Below are positions 16,170-24,864 of a stretch of DNA of 43,740 bases, piece after piece. A program made the position numbers and the translations under genes. Source of the DNA: QYOJ01 sp964449285 (lineage in GTDB: Bacteria; Bacteroidota; Bacteroidia; Bacteroidales; FEN-979); contig CAYUZX010000022.1 of NCBI GenBank assembly GCA_964449285.1, positions 1-43,740 of the forward strand. The letters are read 5' to 3'. Numbering within the stretch: position 1 is the stretch's first letter; each line of letters opens with the position of its first letter. The notes under the pieces were generated by a model. It was given only the letters and a program-made list of their open reading frames with translations. It was not told where the DNA came from and did no database searches.

Positions 16170-19100
16170 TTAATCTTTGTTTAAAGAAAGGATGATAGTT
16201 TTTCTTAAATATTTTTTGTCATCTACAGCAAAATCAACTAAAAACTTAGTTGTATGATCCTTGCGGCCAATAATCTTTGCATTCTCAACCAGGTTGTCAA
16301 CCGGATCATAGCTCCAAACCAACAATGTATCAGAACTCCCCGCTAACCCTTCAATGTCAATGATGTAGAGATTTCCTTTCAGGTTAGCGTCAATGATCCG
16401 CATACCTTCTGCCCGGTCGCCTGGAATAGGGGAGGTGACAACAGGAAGAACGGATATTCCACCGGTAGATTCCACCTTAATCGTTGACATCTCTGCAAGT
16501 ATAAAGCTGATCTGAAATGTGATAAACCGGGAAGTTGTAAAGGTGGCAAAAGGGTGTTCTTTTCCATTCAGCCAAATCCGGTCAATCTTTGTCGCCGGAG
16601 GTAGTGCCAGCATCATATTTACAGTAACTGGCTGGTTATCTGATTGGTAGAATTGCCATGTGAGAGCCGTAGAATCCCGCTTAAAGGACAAATTTACTAA
16701 CTGTTCACCTATCCTGATGCGTTCCACAGTGAGGAAATCCCAATCAGTTGGCAGGCGTGGAGAAATGTTTAACATATTCCCCGGGGCATCTACTTCTATG
16801 CCAAGCATCCCCTCAATCACTGGCTGCAAGACCATGGTTTCCGACCAGCACTGGTGCGGACAAACCCCTGACGGTTGATACGTTTCACCGTTTAGTACCT
16901 CTTCAACAAAACCCAATCCCCAGTTTCGGTAAACGTTCAGGTTATTTGTGATGTGAGAATATCCCTGGATGTAATTCCCATAGCGGTACTCTGCAAGTGC
17001 AGTCCACCCTGTAAAGAGGGGCCAAACACTTCCATAATGATATCCGGTTGGCTTGAACATCGGGCTATCTTCGCCGATGATACGGGTGCCCCAGTTCGTG
17101 GAAAACGTATTGGAAGCATATTGATCCAACAGATAGCGCATCTTATATCTGTCTGTAATGCCGAAATAGGCTGGAACAGCTGGAAGGATGGTCGGATCGG
17201 ATCGCTGAGATCCATCACTGTTAAGGCCATACGCATAAAAACTCTCTTTTATGTTCCAGAATTTCTGATCGATCAGGCCCCTCACAATTTTCGCCTCCTG
17301 TTTATAACGTTCTGCCTCATTGTCATTTGCAGCATCAGCCATCATTCCGGCAGCTTCCAGTGCGGCAACCCAGCATCCTGTCAGATAAAAAGAGGAGTGT
17401 GATCCAAACAATTTTCCTCCTTCCACCCAACCGTGCCCAACATTGGTATTTTCGATCAGGTGATCCTGATCCGTATCTGTTGAAAAACAGAAGTCTATTG
17501 CCTTTTTAATTCCGGGCCAATTTTCCATAATAAAAGCCGTATCCCCTGATTTCTTGAAATAATTACCTGCCAGCACGATAAACAAGGGAGTGGCATCCGA
17601 AGCATCGTAATGAATTACCCCTGAAGTAGTTGCTTCATGGAAGATCTTTCCGTTGAGGTCCTGGTACGTGAGAAAAAATTCCAGGTTCTTCTTTACTTTC
17701 TCAAAGTCGCCATAATCCAGCAAGGCAAGCCCGCTCCATTGGCCGTCGCGGCCGAAATACCAGGCATACCCAGGCCTGCCGCTCACTTTCTGGGCTCCGT
17801 CCCAACCCCGGCGGGTGGTCCCGTATCCGGCAACCAGGGCGGAGCCCAGTCCTGGAGTGGTGATAAAAAAGCGGTCAGTTCCCAGTAATGCCCATCTGTA
17901 TCCATTATTGAAGTTAGTGTCAGGCGTGGTTATCAGCAGACTCTTCCCAAGAAGATCCTTCACATGTTGACAGGCCCTCCGAAAGATACCGTGAGGATTA
18001 CGGAGTGCCTGGTCGTAATGGCCTAAGGTCTCCTCAACTCCATTCATCCCCGTAGCAAAAACGATATCGAGGGGTTCTCCAGGGTACAGGGAATAACTCA
18101 AACCGGCATCCATGATAAATCCATCTCCTCGCTTTTCATTGTGCGTTTTAGGAGCTTTGTTCCCACCAATCATCACGGCCATATCTCCGGATCTATCAGT
18201 AAAATAGAATGCATTATAGTCAAGGTCCCAGCCACAACAGATAGATCCGATAGAGTTTGCTGGGTAAGGCCACATCAGGCGCAGGTTCGTTCGAAAACGG
18301 AACGATAGTTCCACTGAATCCTTCCCATTCCACGCATAATGAATAACACCACAAGGTAGGATTGGATCAACTGTAACAACTTCATCCATTGTACCATATT
18401 GAAGATGATAATGACGGATGAAGCCTTCGGGACGGATCTCAATTTCAGGTATTAGATTACCTAGCCACGAAATGCTGTCAGATACCGGATGCCTGATGCC
18501 GGATTCAACATCGCGTAAAGCCATGAAGGGATGGGCCCAGATTTCTTCGATACCACCCTTTTCCTGTCCCATGATAAGAATCCGTTCACCCGCGGCCTCG
18601 CAATAGGCATTTGTGGCTGGGTGAAGCGGAAATGCCAGTGGATCGGGTTTGATCTCCCATGTAACAGGCTCAGGTACAGCAGCAAAGAGCACATCCCTGT
18701 TTTGTGTTTTCTCCTGGCATGGGACAACAGTAGGAGGTGAGTAGTCCCAGTAAAAACGAGGCATCGCATCCAGCTTTCCTGTCAGGTAGTCCAGAATGTT
18801 CTTTGAAAAGGCTTCCAGGTGAAGCCGGTTTTCATTCGAAGGCACAAAAACAGTATAACCTCCAATCGCAAGCAATTTACCTTTGCCAACATCGTACTCT
18901 ACAATAACTTTCGAATTCTCACGAAAGAAGATGTAATCCCAGTCAATTGCAACAACCTTCCCCTGCATAGGAAGGGTATCCCCGAAGAAGCCATTGACCC
19001 GGAGTGTAAGATCCTTGATTGGCTTATAGATGTAAGCTCCCCCATACATGCCCGTGAAAACAGGATGCTCCCGGAAGGCATGGAAACCCAGCTTACGCCC

Positions 19101-19688
19101 ATATCCTTCATCAACTGATGATTTCTGCCTCACTGATGGGATTGCAGTTTCTATCCCGAGCAGATTGATATACTGAAAGGCATCAAGTGTAAGCAGTATT
19201 TTACCCCCATTTTCAAGATATTCACGAAGCAGTTTAATTACCTTACCATCAGACTCATCTGTTGTGAAGTCTGAAGTATCCGACCTGTGAAACCATACCA
19301 CCGCAACCTCCTGCAACTGCTTTGGATGCCTCTTAAGGTCATGAAACGTACAGTATGTTAGAGAATAGCCATCAAGCCCCTGAACAAACTCCGTAACTGC
19401 AACCAGTTCCGGATCTGCAAAAGTGAGAGGCTCTTGTCCTACCATTAAAATCAGATCTTTTACTCCTCTTCCTTCGTCCCTCGTCTCTTGTCCTTCATCC
19501 CTCGTCTTTCGTCCCTCTTCCTTCGTCTTTCGTCCTTCTTCCCTCGTCTTTCGTCCCTCTTCCTTCGTAATTCGAATGCTGTGTCTTCTGGAATCTTTCC
19601 CTTTTATCCCTTGTGATATACCTGGAAGCGAGTAACTTACAAGCAAGGTGACGAGCAGTAGGCCAGTCAATCTCCATTTTTGTATCAT
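16170..19688 (-). CDS. large exported glycogen-debranching-like protein with N-terminal ThuA/GATase-like domain
   Basis: 1172 residues. A signal peptide (to about residue 26) is followed by five 7-residue repeats at 41-75 of the form T-[KR]-[ED]-E-G-[RQ]-[KEG], encoded by a 21-bp DNA repeat. Residues about 80-330 resemble a class-I glutamine-amidotransferase/ThuA fold (LILMVGQEPLTF, VVWFHRSD, GGKILLTLDAF, LLAIGGYTVF). A beta-rich region follows, then an (alpha/alpha)6 barrel from about 600 with WYFGRDGQWSGLALLDYGDF, close to the amylo-alpha-1,6-glucosidase (GH133/GDE-C) signature. A small C-terminal beta domain ends the protein. The ATG overlaps the HAD stop by 4 nt (ATGA), so translation is coupled. 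Activity on alpha-glucan branches is likely but not certain. Confidence 0.82.
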   Translation of the reverse strand: MIQKWRLTGLLLVTLLVSYSLPGISQGIKGKDSRRHSIRITKEEGRKTREEGRKTKEEGRKTRDEGQETRDEGRGVKDLILMVGQEPLTFADPELVAVTEFVQGLDGYSLTYCTFHDLKRHPKQLQEVAVVWFHRSDTSDFTTDESDGKVIKLLREYLENGGKILLTLDAFQYINLLGIETAIPSVRQKSSVDEGYGRKLGFHAFREHPVFTGMYGGAYIYKPIKDLTLRVNGFFGDTLPMQGKVVAIDWDYIFFRENSKVIVEYDVGKGKLLAIGGYTVFVPSNENRLHLEAFSKNILDYLTGKLDAMPRFYWDYSPPTVVPCQEKTQNRDVLFAAVPEPVTWEIKPDPLAFPLHPATNAYCEAAGERILIMGQEKGGIEEIWAHPFMALRDVESGIRHPVSDSISWLGNLIPEIEIRPEGFIRHYHLQYGTMDEVVTVDPILPCGVIHYAWNGKDSVELSFRFRTNLRLMWPYPANSIGSICCGWDLDYNAFYFTDRSGDMAVMIGGNKAPKTHNEKRGDGFIMDAGLSYSLYPGEPLDIVFATGMNGVEETLGHYDQALRNPHGIFRRACQHVKDLLGKSLLITTPDTNFNNGYRWALLGTDRFFITTPGLGSALVAGYGTTRRGWDGAQKVSGRPGYAWYFGRDGQWSGLALLDYGDFEKVKKNLEFFLTYQDLNGKIFHEATTSGVIHYDASDATPLFIVLAGNYFKKSGDTAFIMENWPGIKKAIDFCFSTDTDQDHLIENTNVGHGWVEGGKLFGSHSSFYLTGCWVAALEAAGMMADAANDNEAERYKQEAKIVRGLIDQKFWNIKESFYAYGLNSDGSQRSDPTILPAVPAYFGITDRYKMRYLLDQYASNTFSTNWGTRIIGEDSPMFKPTGYHYGSVWPLFTGWTALAEYRYGNYIQGYSHITNNLNVYRNWGLGFVEEVLNGETYQPSGVCPHQCWSETMVLQPVIEGMLGIEVDAPGNMLNISPRLPTDWDFLTVERIRIGEQLVNLSFKRDSTALTWQFYQSDNQPVTVNMMLALPPATKIDRIWLNGKEHPFATFTTSRFITFQISFILAEMSTIKVESTGGISVLPVVTSPIPGDRAEGMRIIDANLKGNLYIIDIEGLAGSSDTLLVWSYDPVDNLVENAKIIGRKDHTTKFLVDFAVDDKKYLRKTIILSLNKD
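19469..19568. repeat. 21-bp degenerate tandem repeat inside a coding region
   Basis: About five units of a pyrimidine-rich pattern (plus strand: tcgtctttcgtccctcttcct-like). On the minus strand it encodes the repeated heptads TKEEGRK / TREEGRK / TKEEGRK / TRDEGQE / TRDEGRG of the debranching-like enzyme. Its 21-bp period is a multiple of three, which keeps the frame open. It resembles the short-period repeats found between genes elsewhere in this window. Confidence 0.85.
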
Positions 19689-20329
19689 AATTTGCTCACA
19701 AATTCAGTTAGTGATGAAAATACCGGAACGCCGGCAGAAAGTATCCGCTCTTCAGAGTGATGCCCGTTGGGAATCAGGATGCAATCAATACCGATCTCAT
19801 TGGCAACTTCAGCATCATGCAGCGTATCACCAACAAAGATCATCTCATGTTGAGGTATCCCAAGATCCCGAATGAGCCGGAAACCCACATCAGTTTTCCC
19901 ATGCGCGTAGTGATCATCCAGGCCTCTTACCTGGTCAAAGAAAGACCGTACTTCAAGTTCTTCGGTCTCAGCAAGCAATTCATTTTGTTCGCGGGCCGAT
20001 AATATACTTTGTCTGAACCCATTCAACTGGCAAAATGGTAAGAGATGCTTGACTTCCGGATGTAAGTGACACTCTTTCTGACGCTGGTTGTACAAAACCA
20101 TAAATTCCATGCCTACTTTCTTAAAAGGCTCCTGTTCAAAATCAAATCCAAGTTGCAGATAGTAGTCCCTTACCGGAAAGTCAAAAATGGAACGGTAGAC
20201 ATTCAGCGTTAGGGTTGGAAGTTGACGCTGACTAAGCATTCCATTCATCACCTCCACACAGAGCCAGGCATCATCCAGCAGCGTTCCGTTCCAATCCCAG
20301 ATGATGTGTGTGTACCGGCTGAATTCCAT
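19685..20329 (-). CDS. HAD-superfamily hydrolase (phosphoglycolate-phosphatase-like)
   Basis: Cytoplasmic small-molecule phosphatase of the HAD IA type, 214 residues from the ATG at 20329 (an upstream in-frame ATG at 20371 would add a poorly conserved basic tail encoded by repeat sequence). Motif I is IIWDWNGTLLDD: the nucleophile Asp is present but the second Asp of DxD is Asn, a variant. Motif IV is FVGDTLHDAEVANEIG, and the motif III Lys lies in the HGKTDVG region. It is the first gene of the HAD / debranching-like / MGH1-like unit and overlaps the next start codon by 4 nt. A role in removing a sugar phosphate produced by the same locus is plausible (inference). Confidence 0.87.
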   Translation of the reverse strand: MEFSRYTHIIWDWNGTLLDDAWLCVEVMNGMLSQRQLPTLTLNVYRSIFDFPVRDYYLQLGFDFEQEPFKKVGMEFMVLYNQRQKECHLHPEVKHLLPFCQLNGFRQSILSAREQNELLAETEELEVRSFFDQVRGLDDHYAHGKTDVGFRLIRDLGIPQHEMIFVGDTLHDAEVANEIGIDCILIPNGHHSEERILSAGVPVFSSLTEFVSKL

Positions 20330-20340
20330 ATCGGCAGTTT

Positions 20341-20372
20341 CCATATCTTTGCGTTCTTTGCGCCTTCGCAAC
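20341..20372. repeat. TTTGCG-type short repeat patch
   Basis: Plus strand reads ctttgcgttctttgcgcc, i.e. two copies of CTTTGCG spaced by 10 bases, followed by cttcgc. It lies at the 5' end of the HAD gene and is not needed for any recognised site. It belongs to the set of short-period intergenic repeats in this window. Confidence 0.45.
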
Positions 20373-20431
20373 TTAGCTGTTCGGGACTTTGTTTGAAAGA
20401 CACGAAAATAAAGAAAAACCGGTGAATTAGC

Positions 20432-21376
20432 ATGGACTTTTCTCCTCTTCTTTCCGAGCTTGATACACTACACGATTGTGCCCTCTGTCCCCGTAACTGC
20501 CATGCCGACAGATTTAGCGCCAAGCTGGGGTACTGTAAAGCAAGCTCGGACTTTACCATTTCCTCTATTTGCATCCACCGGGGGGAAGAACCTGTTATCA
20601 GTGGCTCAAAAGGAATCTGCAATATCTTTTTCACCCACTGTAACCTGCAGTGCAGGTTCTGTCAAAACCATCAAATCAGTGATAATCAAATTGATGGCAC
20701 TCCATTTGTATTATCTCTTGAGGCAGTAACCAGACAAGTAACCAGGATACTTGATCGAGGCATTAACATCGTTGGGTTTGTATCTCCTTCGCATATGATC
20801 CCTCATGTGAAGGCCATTATCCGTGCTGTGAAGAACAGGGGCTATGAGCCCACATGGGTGTATAACAGCAACGGGTATGATAAGGTGGAAACGCTTCGGG
20901 ATCTTGAAAAAGTGATTGATGTCTACTTGCCTGATCTGAAATATATGGATTCCAGACTTGCAGCGAAACTCTCCGATGCTGCGGATTATCCCGAAGTAGC
21001 CGGAATTGCCTTGAAAGAAATGCTACGGCAGAAAGGTACTACATTGATAATCAATGACAATGGGTATGCGGAATCAGGCCTCCTGATACGTCATCTGGTG
21101 ATTCCTGGAAACATCGATAACAGCATTGAAGTTCTCAGGTTCATTGCAGAAGAACTCTCTCCGATGGTCCATATCGGACTGATGTCGCAATATTATCCGG
21201 CCCATCTGGCTTTTTCAGAAATGGAACTATCCAGGTCATTGACTAAAAAGGAGTATGAACGGGTTGTGAAAGCCATGGATGAATTCGGCATCAGACGAGG
21301 GTTTATCCAGGAAATGGAAAGTTTCAACCATTACCGTCCCGATTTCAACAAAAATCATCCGTTCGAACTGGATTAA
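20432..21376 (+). CDS. radical SAM protein, pyruvate-formate-lyase-activating-enzyme-like
   Basis: 314 residues from ATG 20432. A cysteine-rich N-terminus (C16, C19, C23, C35) is followed by the radical SAM cluster motif C70-x3-C74-x2-C77 in CNLQCRFC, which binds a 4Fe-4S cluster and S-adenosylmethionine. The rest is a (beta/alpha) partial barrel: GINIVGFVSPSHMIPH, WVYNSNGYD and YLPDLKYMDS. This matches the family annotated as PflA-like radical SAM proteins of unknown substrate, in which the extra N-terminal Cys pattern is usual. No glycyl-radical enzyme lies nearby, so I would not call it a true PFL activase. It is divergent from the HAD gene and stands alone before a -7 box at 21381. Confidence 0.88.
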   Translation: MDFSPLLSELDTLHDCALCPRNCHADRFSAKLGYCKASSDFTISSICIHRGEEPVISGSKGICNIFFTHCNLQCRFCQNHQISDNQIDGTPFVLSLEAVTRQVTRILDRGINIVGFVSPSHMIPHVKAIIRAVKNRGYEPTWVYNSNGYDKVETLRDLEKVIDVYLPDLKYMDSRLAAKLSDAADYPEVAGIALKEMLRQKGTTLIINDNGYAESGLLIRHLVIPGNIDNSIEVLRFIAEELSPMVHIGLMSQYYPAHLAFSEMELSRSLTKKEYERVVKAMDEFGIRRGFIQEMESFNHYRPDFNKNHPFELD

Positions 21377-21380
21377 TTTC

Positions 21381-21388
21381 TACATTTG
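21381..21388 (+). promoter_or_regulatory. -7 promoter box (TACATTTG) of the C1B peptidase gene
   Basis: TACATTTG fits TAnnTTTG. It lies 80 nt upstream of the ATG at 21469, so the mRNA would carry a leader of about 75 nt, long for this window. Confidence 0.4.
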
Positions 21389-21468
21389 GGGACTAATTAA
21401 GGATCAAGACAACAAGTCACTTGATAATCCAACCCTGACGTGAGCATATGAACTAAAACAATTTTATT

Positions 21469-22677
21469 ATGAAACAATCTATCGCCTTTTTAGCCATTTT
21501 ATTTCTTGGGTTTTCACTTACGTCGAATGCTCAGGACACAATTAAAGAAGAGAAAGCAGATTCAGCTTATGTTTTTACAGAGGTGATCAAGCTTCCAGCA
21601 ACATCTGTGAAGAACCAGTACAGGTCGGGAACCTGCTGGAGCTATTCTGCCATCTCATTCCTGGAATCAGAACTGCTTAGAAACGGGAAAGATACATTTG
21701 ATCTCTCTGAAATGTATTGTGTCAGACAATGTTATGCCGATAAAGCCCCTCTCTATGTGCGGTTCCAGGGGAAGCATAATTTTGGAGGGGGAGGAGCGGC
21801 TCACGATGTCACCTATGTCCTTCAGAATTATGGAATGATGCCTGATCAGGTATATAACGGACTGGTCATTGGCGAAGAAAACCCTGTGCATGGAGAGATG
21901 GATGCAGTATTGGAGGCTTATGTTGATGCAGTTATTAAAAATCCGAACAAGAAGTTAACTCCCGTCTGGGAAAAAGGATACGACGGTATCCTGGATGCCT
22001 ATCTAGGATCTGTCCCTGAAAAATTCACGTATAAAGATGTTGAATATACGCCAGAATCGTTTGCCAATATGCTGGAATTGAATCCGGATGACTATGTCGA
22101 GATCACTTCCTATACACACCATCCATTTTATTCCAAATTTATCCTGGAGGTCCCGGATAACTGGTTGATGGATCAAGTATACAATGTTCCCCTGAATGAA
22201 TTATTGCAGATTCTGGATAATTCCCTCCAGCAAGGCTACACAGTTGTATGGGGAAGCGACGTAAGTGAAAAGGGGTTCTCATGGAAAAATGGCGTTGCCA
22301 TTGTCCCGGATAAGGATGCCCCTGAACTGGCTGGACTGGAACAGGGCAAATGGGAGAAGATGACGGATAAGGAGAAGGAAGAGATGCTATATAAATTCAA
22401 GAGCCCCGTCCCTGAAAAAAAGATTACGCAGGAGATGCGCCAGGAGGAGTTTGACAATTACAAGACTACCGACGATCATGGTATGCACATCATTGGAATG
22501 GCTAAAGACCAGAACGGAAGTGTTTACTATATTGTGAAGAACTCATGGGGGAACAGCGCTCATAAATACAATGGTTATTTTTATGCTTCACAGCCATTCG
22601 TTGCACTGAAGACCATGGATCTCATGGTAAATAAAAATGCCATTCCAAAGGATATACGTAAAAAGCTGGGCCTGTAA
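21469..22677 (+). CDS. exported C1B-family cysteine peptidase (bleomycin-hydrolase/PepC-like)
   Basis: Papain-fold aminopeptidase of 402 residues. The catalytic triad is readable: C56 in SGTCWSYSA, H337 in DDHGMHIIG and N358 in VKNSWG, in the order expected of clan CA. An 'oxyanion' Gln is present in VKNQYRSG. Classical bleomycin hydrolase and PepC are cytoplasmic. This copy has a signal peptide (MKQSIAFLAILFLGFSLTSNAQ) and is therefore periplasmic or secreted, as is seen in many Bacteroidota. A likely role is trimming of peptides during amino-acid scavenging. It appears to be a single-gene unit. Confidence 0.92.
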   Translation: MKQSIAFLAILFLGFSLTSNAQDTIKEEKADSAYVFTEVIKLPATSVKNQYRSGTCWSYSAISFLESELLRNGKDTFDLSEMYCVRQCYADKAPLYVRFQGKHNFGGGGAAHDVTYVLQNYGMMPDQVYNGLVIGEENPVHGEMDAVLEAYVDAVIKNPNKKLTPVWEKGYDGILDAYLGSVPEKFTYKDVEYTPESFANMLELNPDDYVEITSYTHHPFYSKFILEVPDNWLMDQVYNVPLNELLQILDNSLQQGYTVVWGSDVSEKGFSWKNGVAIVPDKDAPELAGLEQGKWEKMTDKEKEEMLYKFKSPVPEKKITQEMRQEEFDNYKTTDDHGMHIIGMAKDQNGSVYYIVKNSWGNSAHKYNGYFYASQPFVALKTMDLMVNKNAIPKDIRKKLGL

Positions 22678-22679
22678 CA

Positions 22680-22770
22680 GATGCCGGATGCCGGATAGAA
22701 ACGACCTGAAAATCACTAGAACCAGCAACTACTATCTAGCTTCCAGGATCGAGGATCGAGCTTCCTGGAT
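22680..22770. repeat. GCCGGAT and GGATCGA short repeats, running into the 3' end of aat
   Basis: ATGCCGGATGCCGGAT at 22681-22696 holds tandem copies of GCCGGAT. At 22741-22770 tccaggatcgaggatcgagc contains tandem GGATCGA, flanked by an inverted pair CCAGGA (22743) / TCCTGG (22763). The second patch encodes the last residues of aat (HPGSSILDPGS), so the repeat has been taken into the coding region. Confidence 0.6.
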
Positions 22771-23449
22771 GCAGTGACCAGGTTCCACGTTTTGTTGGAA
22801 ATTTGATTGCTTTTTCTAGCAACTCGAGATACTCTGTTCTTGGCATCAGCATAGCTCCCATTCGCAGAAAATGTTCTGTTTTAACCTGACAATCAACGAA
22901 TTGGAATTCCCATTTCAGGAGTAATTGAACCAGGTGGTAGAGAGCGACTTTTGATGCATTTGGCATGGTAAAAAACATACTCTCCCCAAAGAAAGCTCTC
23001 CCCAGTGATATCCCATATAGACCACCAACTATTACCCCGTTTTCATAACATGCAACGGAGTGTGCAAATCCTTTGGTATGCAGATGGGTGTAACCTAAGA
23101 TAAATTCGTCACTGATCCAGGTATCCGGTTCATGGGCTCGTTTGATCCTGGCACAGTGACGAATAACTTCTTCAAAATCAGTGTCCAGCTTCACCTCAAA
23201 CCTGCCTGTTCGGATTACCCGCTGAAGCGATTTTGAGATCTTTAGTTTATCAGGGAAGAGAACCAGTCGTGGATTCGGAGAAAACCAATAGGGATCTCCT
23301 TCATGGACAAACCAGGGAAAGATTCCGGAAGCGTAGGCATTCAGGAGGCGATCCACTGAGAAGTCACCCCCAATTGCCAGCAGACCTTCCTCCTCCGCTT
23401 CATTTGCATCGGGGAAAACAGGTTCATTCGGTAGCAGGTATACAGGCAA
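22736..23449 (-). CDS. aat: leucyl/phenylalanyl-tRNA--protein transferase
   Basis: Adds Leu or Phe to proteins with N-terminal Arg or Lys, marking them for the ClpS/ClpAP N-degron pathway. 237 residues. The family core is clear: GLLAIGGDFSVDRLLNAY, GIFPWF, PYWFSPNPR, THLHTKGFAHSVACYE, VGGLYGISLGRAFFGESMF and DCQVKTEHF. No in-frame ATG is suitably placed. The frame opens with TTG at 23447-23449 directly before PVYLLPNE, where the family normally begins, so a TTG start is likely. The C-terminal HPGSSILDPGS tail is encoded by a short DNA repeat and is probably a non-essential extension. clpS lies in the same window at 38444, though not in the same operon. Confidence 0.95.
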   Translation of the reverse strand: MPVYLLPNEPVFPDANEAEEEGLLAIGGDFSVDRLLNAYASGIFPWFVHEGDPYWFSPNPRLVLFPDKLKISKSLQRVIRTGRFEVKLDTDFEEVIRHCARIKRAHEPDTWISDEFILGYTHLHTKGFAHSVACYENGVIVGGLYGISLGRAFFGESMFFTMPNASKVALYHLVQLLLKWEFQFVDCQVKTEHFLRMGAMLMPRTEYLELLEKAIKFPTKRGTWSLHPGSSILDPGS

Positions 23450-23456
23450 AACGAAG

Positions 23457-23568
23457 TCAGAATTTAGATTTCAGAATTTAGATTGCAAGTTAGAAGTTAG
23501 AACTACGAAGTATAATCGCGGATCTCATATGGTCTATCCGGTATCCGGAATCTGGCATCTGGTATCAT
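23457..23568. repeat. 14-bp perfect duplication and TCTGGCATC/TATCCGG short repeats
   Basis: TCAGAATTTAGATT occurs twice head-to-tail at 23457-23470 and 23471-23484, followed by AGTTAGA twice. At 23535-23568 the sequence ctatccggtatccggaatctggcatctggtatc holds tandem TATCCGG and TCTGGCA units. The patch fills the gap between aat and the aminotransferase gene. Confidence 0.6.
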
Positions 23569-23573
23569 ATCAA

Positions 23574-24761
23574 TTATATGATCTCCTCCAGCGCCCTCCT
23601 CACCCTTCTACAGGACTCCTCAATCTCCTGTATTGTGATCGTCAGTGGGGGCGCTATCCGAAAGGTTGCAGGCTGAAACAGGTACCAGTCGATGATTATT
23701 CCATTCTCCAAAGCCGTCTTCATGAAATGGTTGCGTTTTCCAGGATCAAGGAGGTCCAGTCCAAGTGCTAACCCTTTCCTTCTCCATGACCGAATGGCGT
23801 TATGACCGGCTAGCTTATCTTCAATCAGTTTTCCCTTAGATTCTACCTGGCTGATAAGATCCCCGGTAAGCAAAACTTCAATACCAGCCAGAGCGGCCGC
23901 ACAACTAACGGGATGCCCTCCAAATGTAGTGATATGACCCAGCTCCGGATCATAAGCCAGCATATTCATAACCTGCTTTGCGGCAATGAAGACGCCTAAT
24001 GGCATCCCGGCTCCCAATGCTTTAGCCAGGACCAGGACATCCGGAATAATGCCGTATTGCTCAAACGAGAATAATGTCCCTGTGCGGCCAAAGCCCATCT
24101 GCACATCATCGATTATCAAGAGTGTGCCTGTTTCAGTACACCGCCTCCTAAGTTTAACCAGGAAATTCTCTTCCGGAAGGATTAGCCCGGCTTCTGCCTG
24201 AATGGTTTCGGCAAAAACACATGCTGTTTTATCAGTGATTCCATCAAGGTCATGAAAGTTGTTAAACCTTAGGAAACGGATATCAGGGATTAGGGGACGG
24301 AAAGCGTTTTTCATTTTCTCATTCCCAAGGATGGATAAGGCTCCGTGAGTAGACCCATGGTAAGCGTTATAAAAGGCGATCACCTCTTGCCGGCCAGTAT
24401 AACGTTTCGCAAGTTTCATAGCTCCTTCGATGGCTTCGCTGCCGGAGTTCACAAAATAGACGGAATCAAGGGAAGAGGGGAGGAGGTCAGTCAGACGTTT
24501 CGCCAGCATGACCTGGGGAGATTGTACAAACTCACCGTAAACGTTGAGATGGAGGTACTTCTCCAGTTGTTCGCTGATGGCTGCAAGTACCTTCGCATGC
24601 CTGTGCCCGATATTGCTGACAGAAATCCCTGAAACCAGGTCCATATAACGAGTCCCATCACTTCCTGTAAGCCAAACACCTTCGGCGTGAATGATTTCCA
24701 GTCCCATCGGTGTAAATGATGGCAACCCCAGATGCCTGTAAAACAACTCCCGGTCAGTCAT
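23574..24761 (-). CDS. class III pyridoxal-phosphate aminotransferase
   Basis: PLP-dependent transaminase of the acetylornithine/4-aminobutyrate group, 395 residues. Typical segments: SGISVSNIGHRH, VYFVNSGSEAIEGAMKLAKR (phosphate binding), FYNAYHGSTHGALS, and the PLP lysine K247 in VLAKALGAGMPLG, with TTFGGHPVSCAAALA near the end. In the cofactor-ring motif the usual D-E-V-Q reads D218-D219-V-Q, a conservative but uncommon change. The amino donor and acceptor cannot be told from sequence, and no arginine, GABA or lysine pathway genes are adjacent. The ATG at 24761 abuts a short-period repeat patch. Confidence 0.9.
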   Translation of the reverse strand: MTDRELFYRHLGLPSFTPMGLEIIHAEGVWLTGSDGTRYMDLVSGISVSNIGHRHAKVLAAISEQLEKYLHLNVYGEFVQSPQVMLAKRLTDLLPSSLDSVYFVNSGSEAIEGAMKLAKRYTGRQEVIAFYNAYHGSTHGALSILGNEKMKNAFRPLIPDIRFLRFNNFHDLDGITDKTACVFAETIQAEAGLILPEENFLVKLRRRCTETGTLLIIDDVQMGFGRTGTLFSFEQYGIIPDVLVLAKALGAGMPLGVFIAAKQVMNMLAYDPELGHITTFGGHPVSCAAALAGIEVLLTGDLISQVESKGKLIEDKLAGHNAIRSWRRKGLALGLDLLDPGKRNHFMKTALENGIIIDWYLFQPATFRIAPPLTITIQEIEESCRRVRRALEEII

Positions 24762-24762
24762 A

Positions 24763-24830
24763 GGTTGATGTGTTGATGTGCTGATGTGATAATTTGATGA
24801 TGTGATGATTGGCTAATGTGATGATGTTAC
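24763..24830. repeat. GATGTG-type degenerate tandem repeat
   Basis: Reads ggttgatgtgttgatgtgct and continues with more TGATGTG / GATGATGTGATGATT / TAATGTGATGATG units. Period is 8-10 bases, with about seven copies of a (T)GATGTG core. It occupies the whole upstream flank of the aminotransferase gene and is the clearest non-coding member of the short-period repeats in the window. Confidence 0.75.
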
Positions 24831-24864
24831 GAAATTACAAATTTTTAGGTGGTGTCGAGGGATG

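Noticed and set aside
24763..24830. GATGTG repeat patch as a CRISPR array or iteron origin
   Set aside because: Units are 8-10 bases and degenerate, without spacers; no Cas or replication initiator gene is present.
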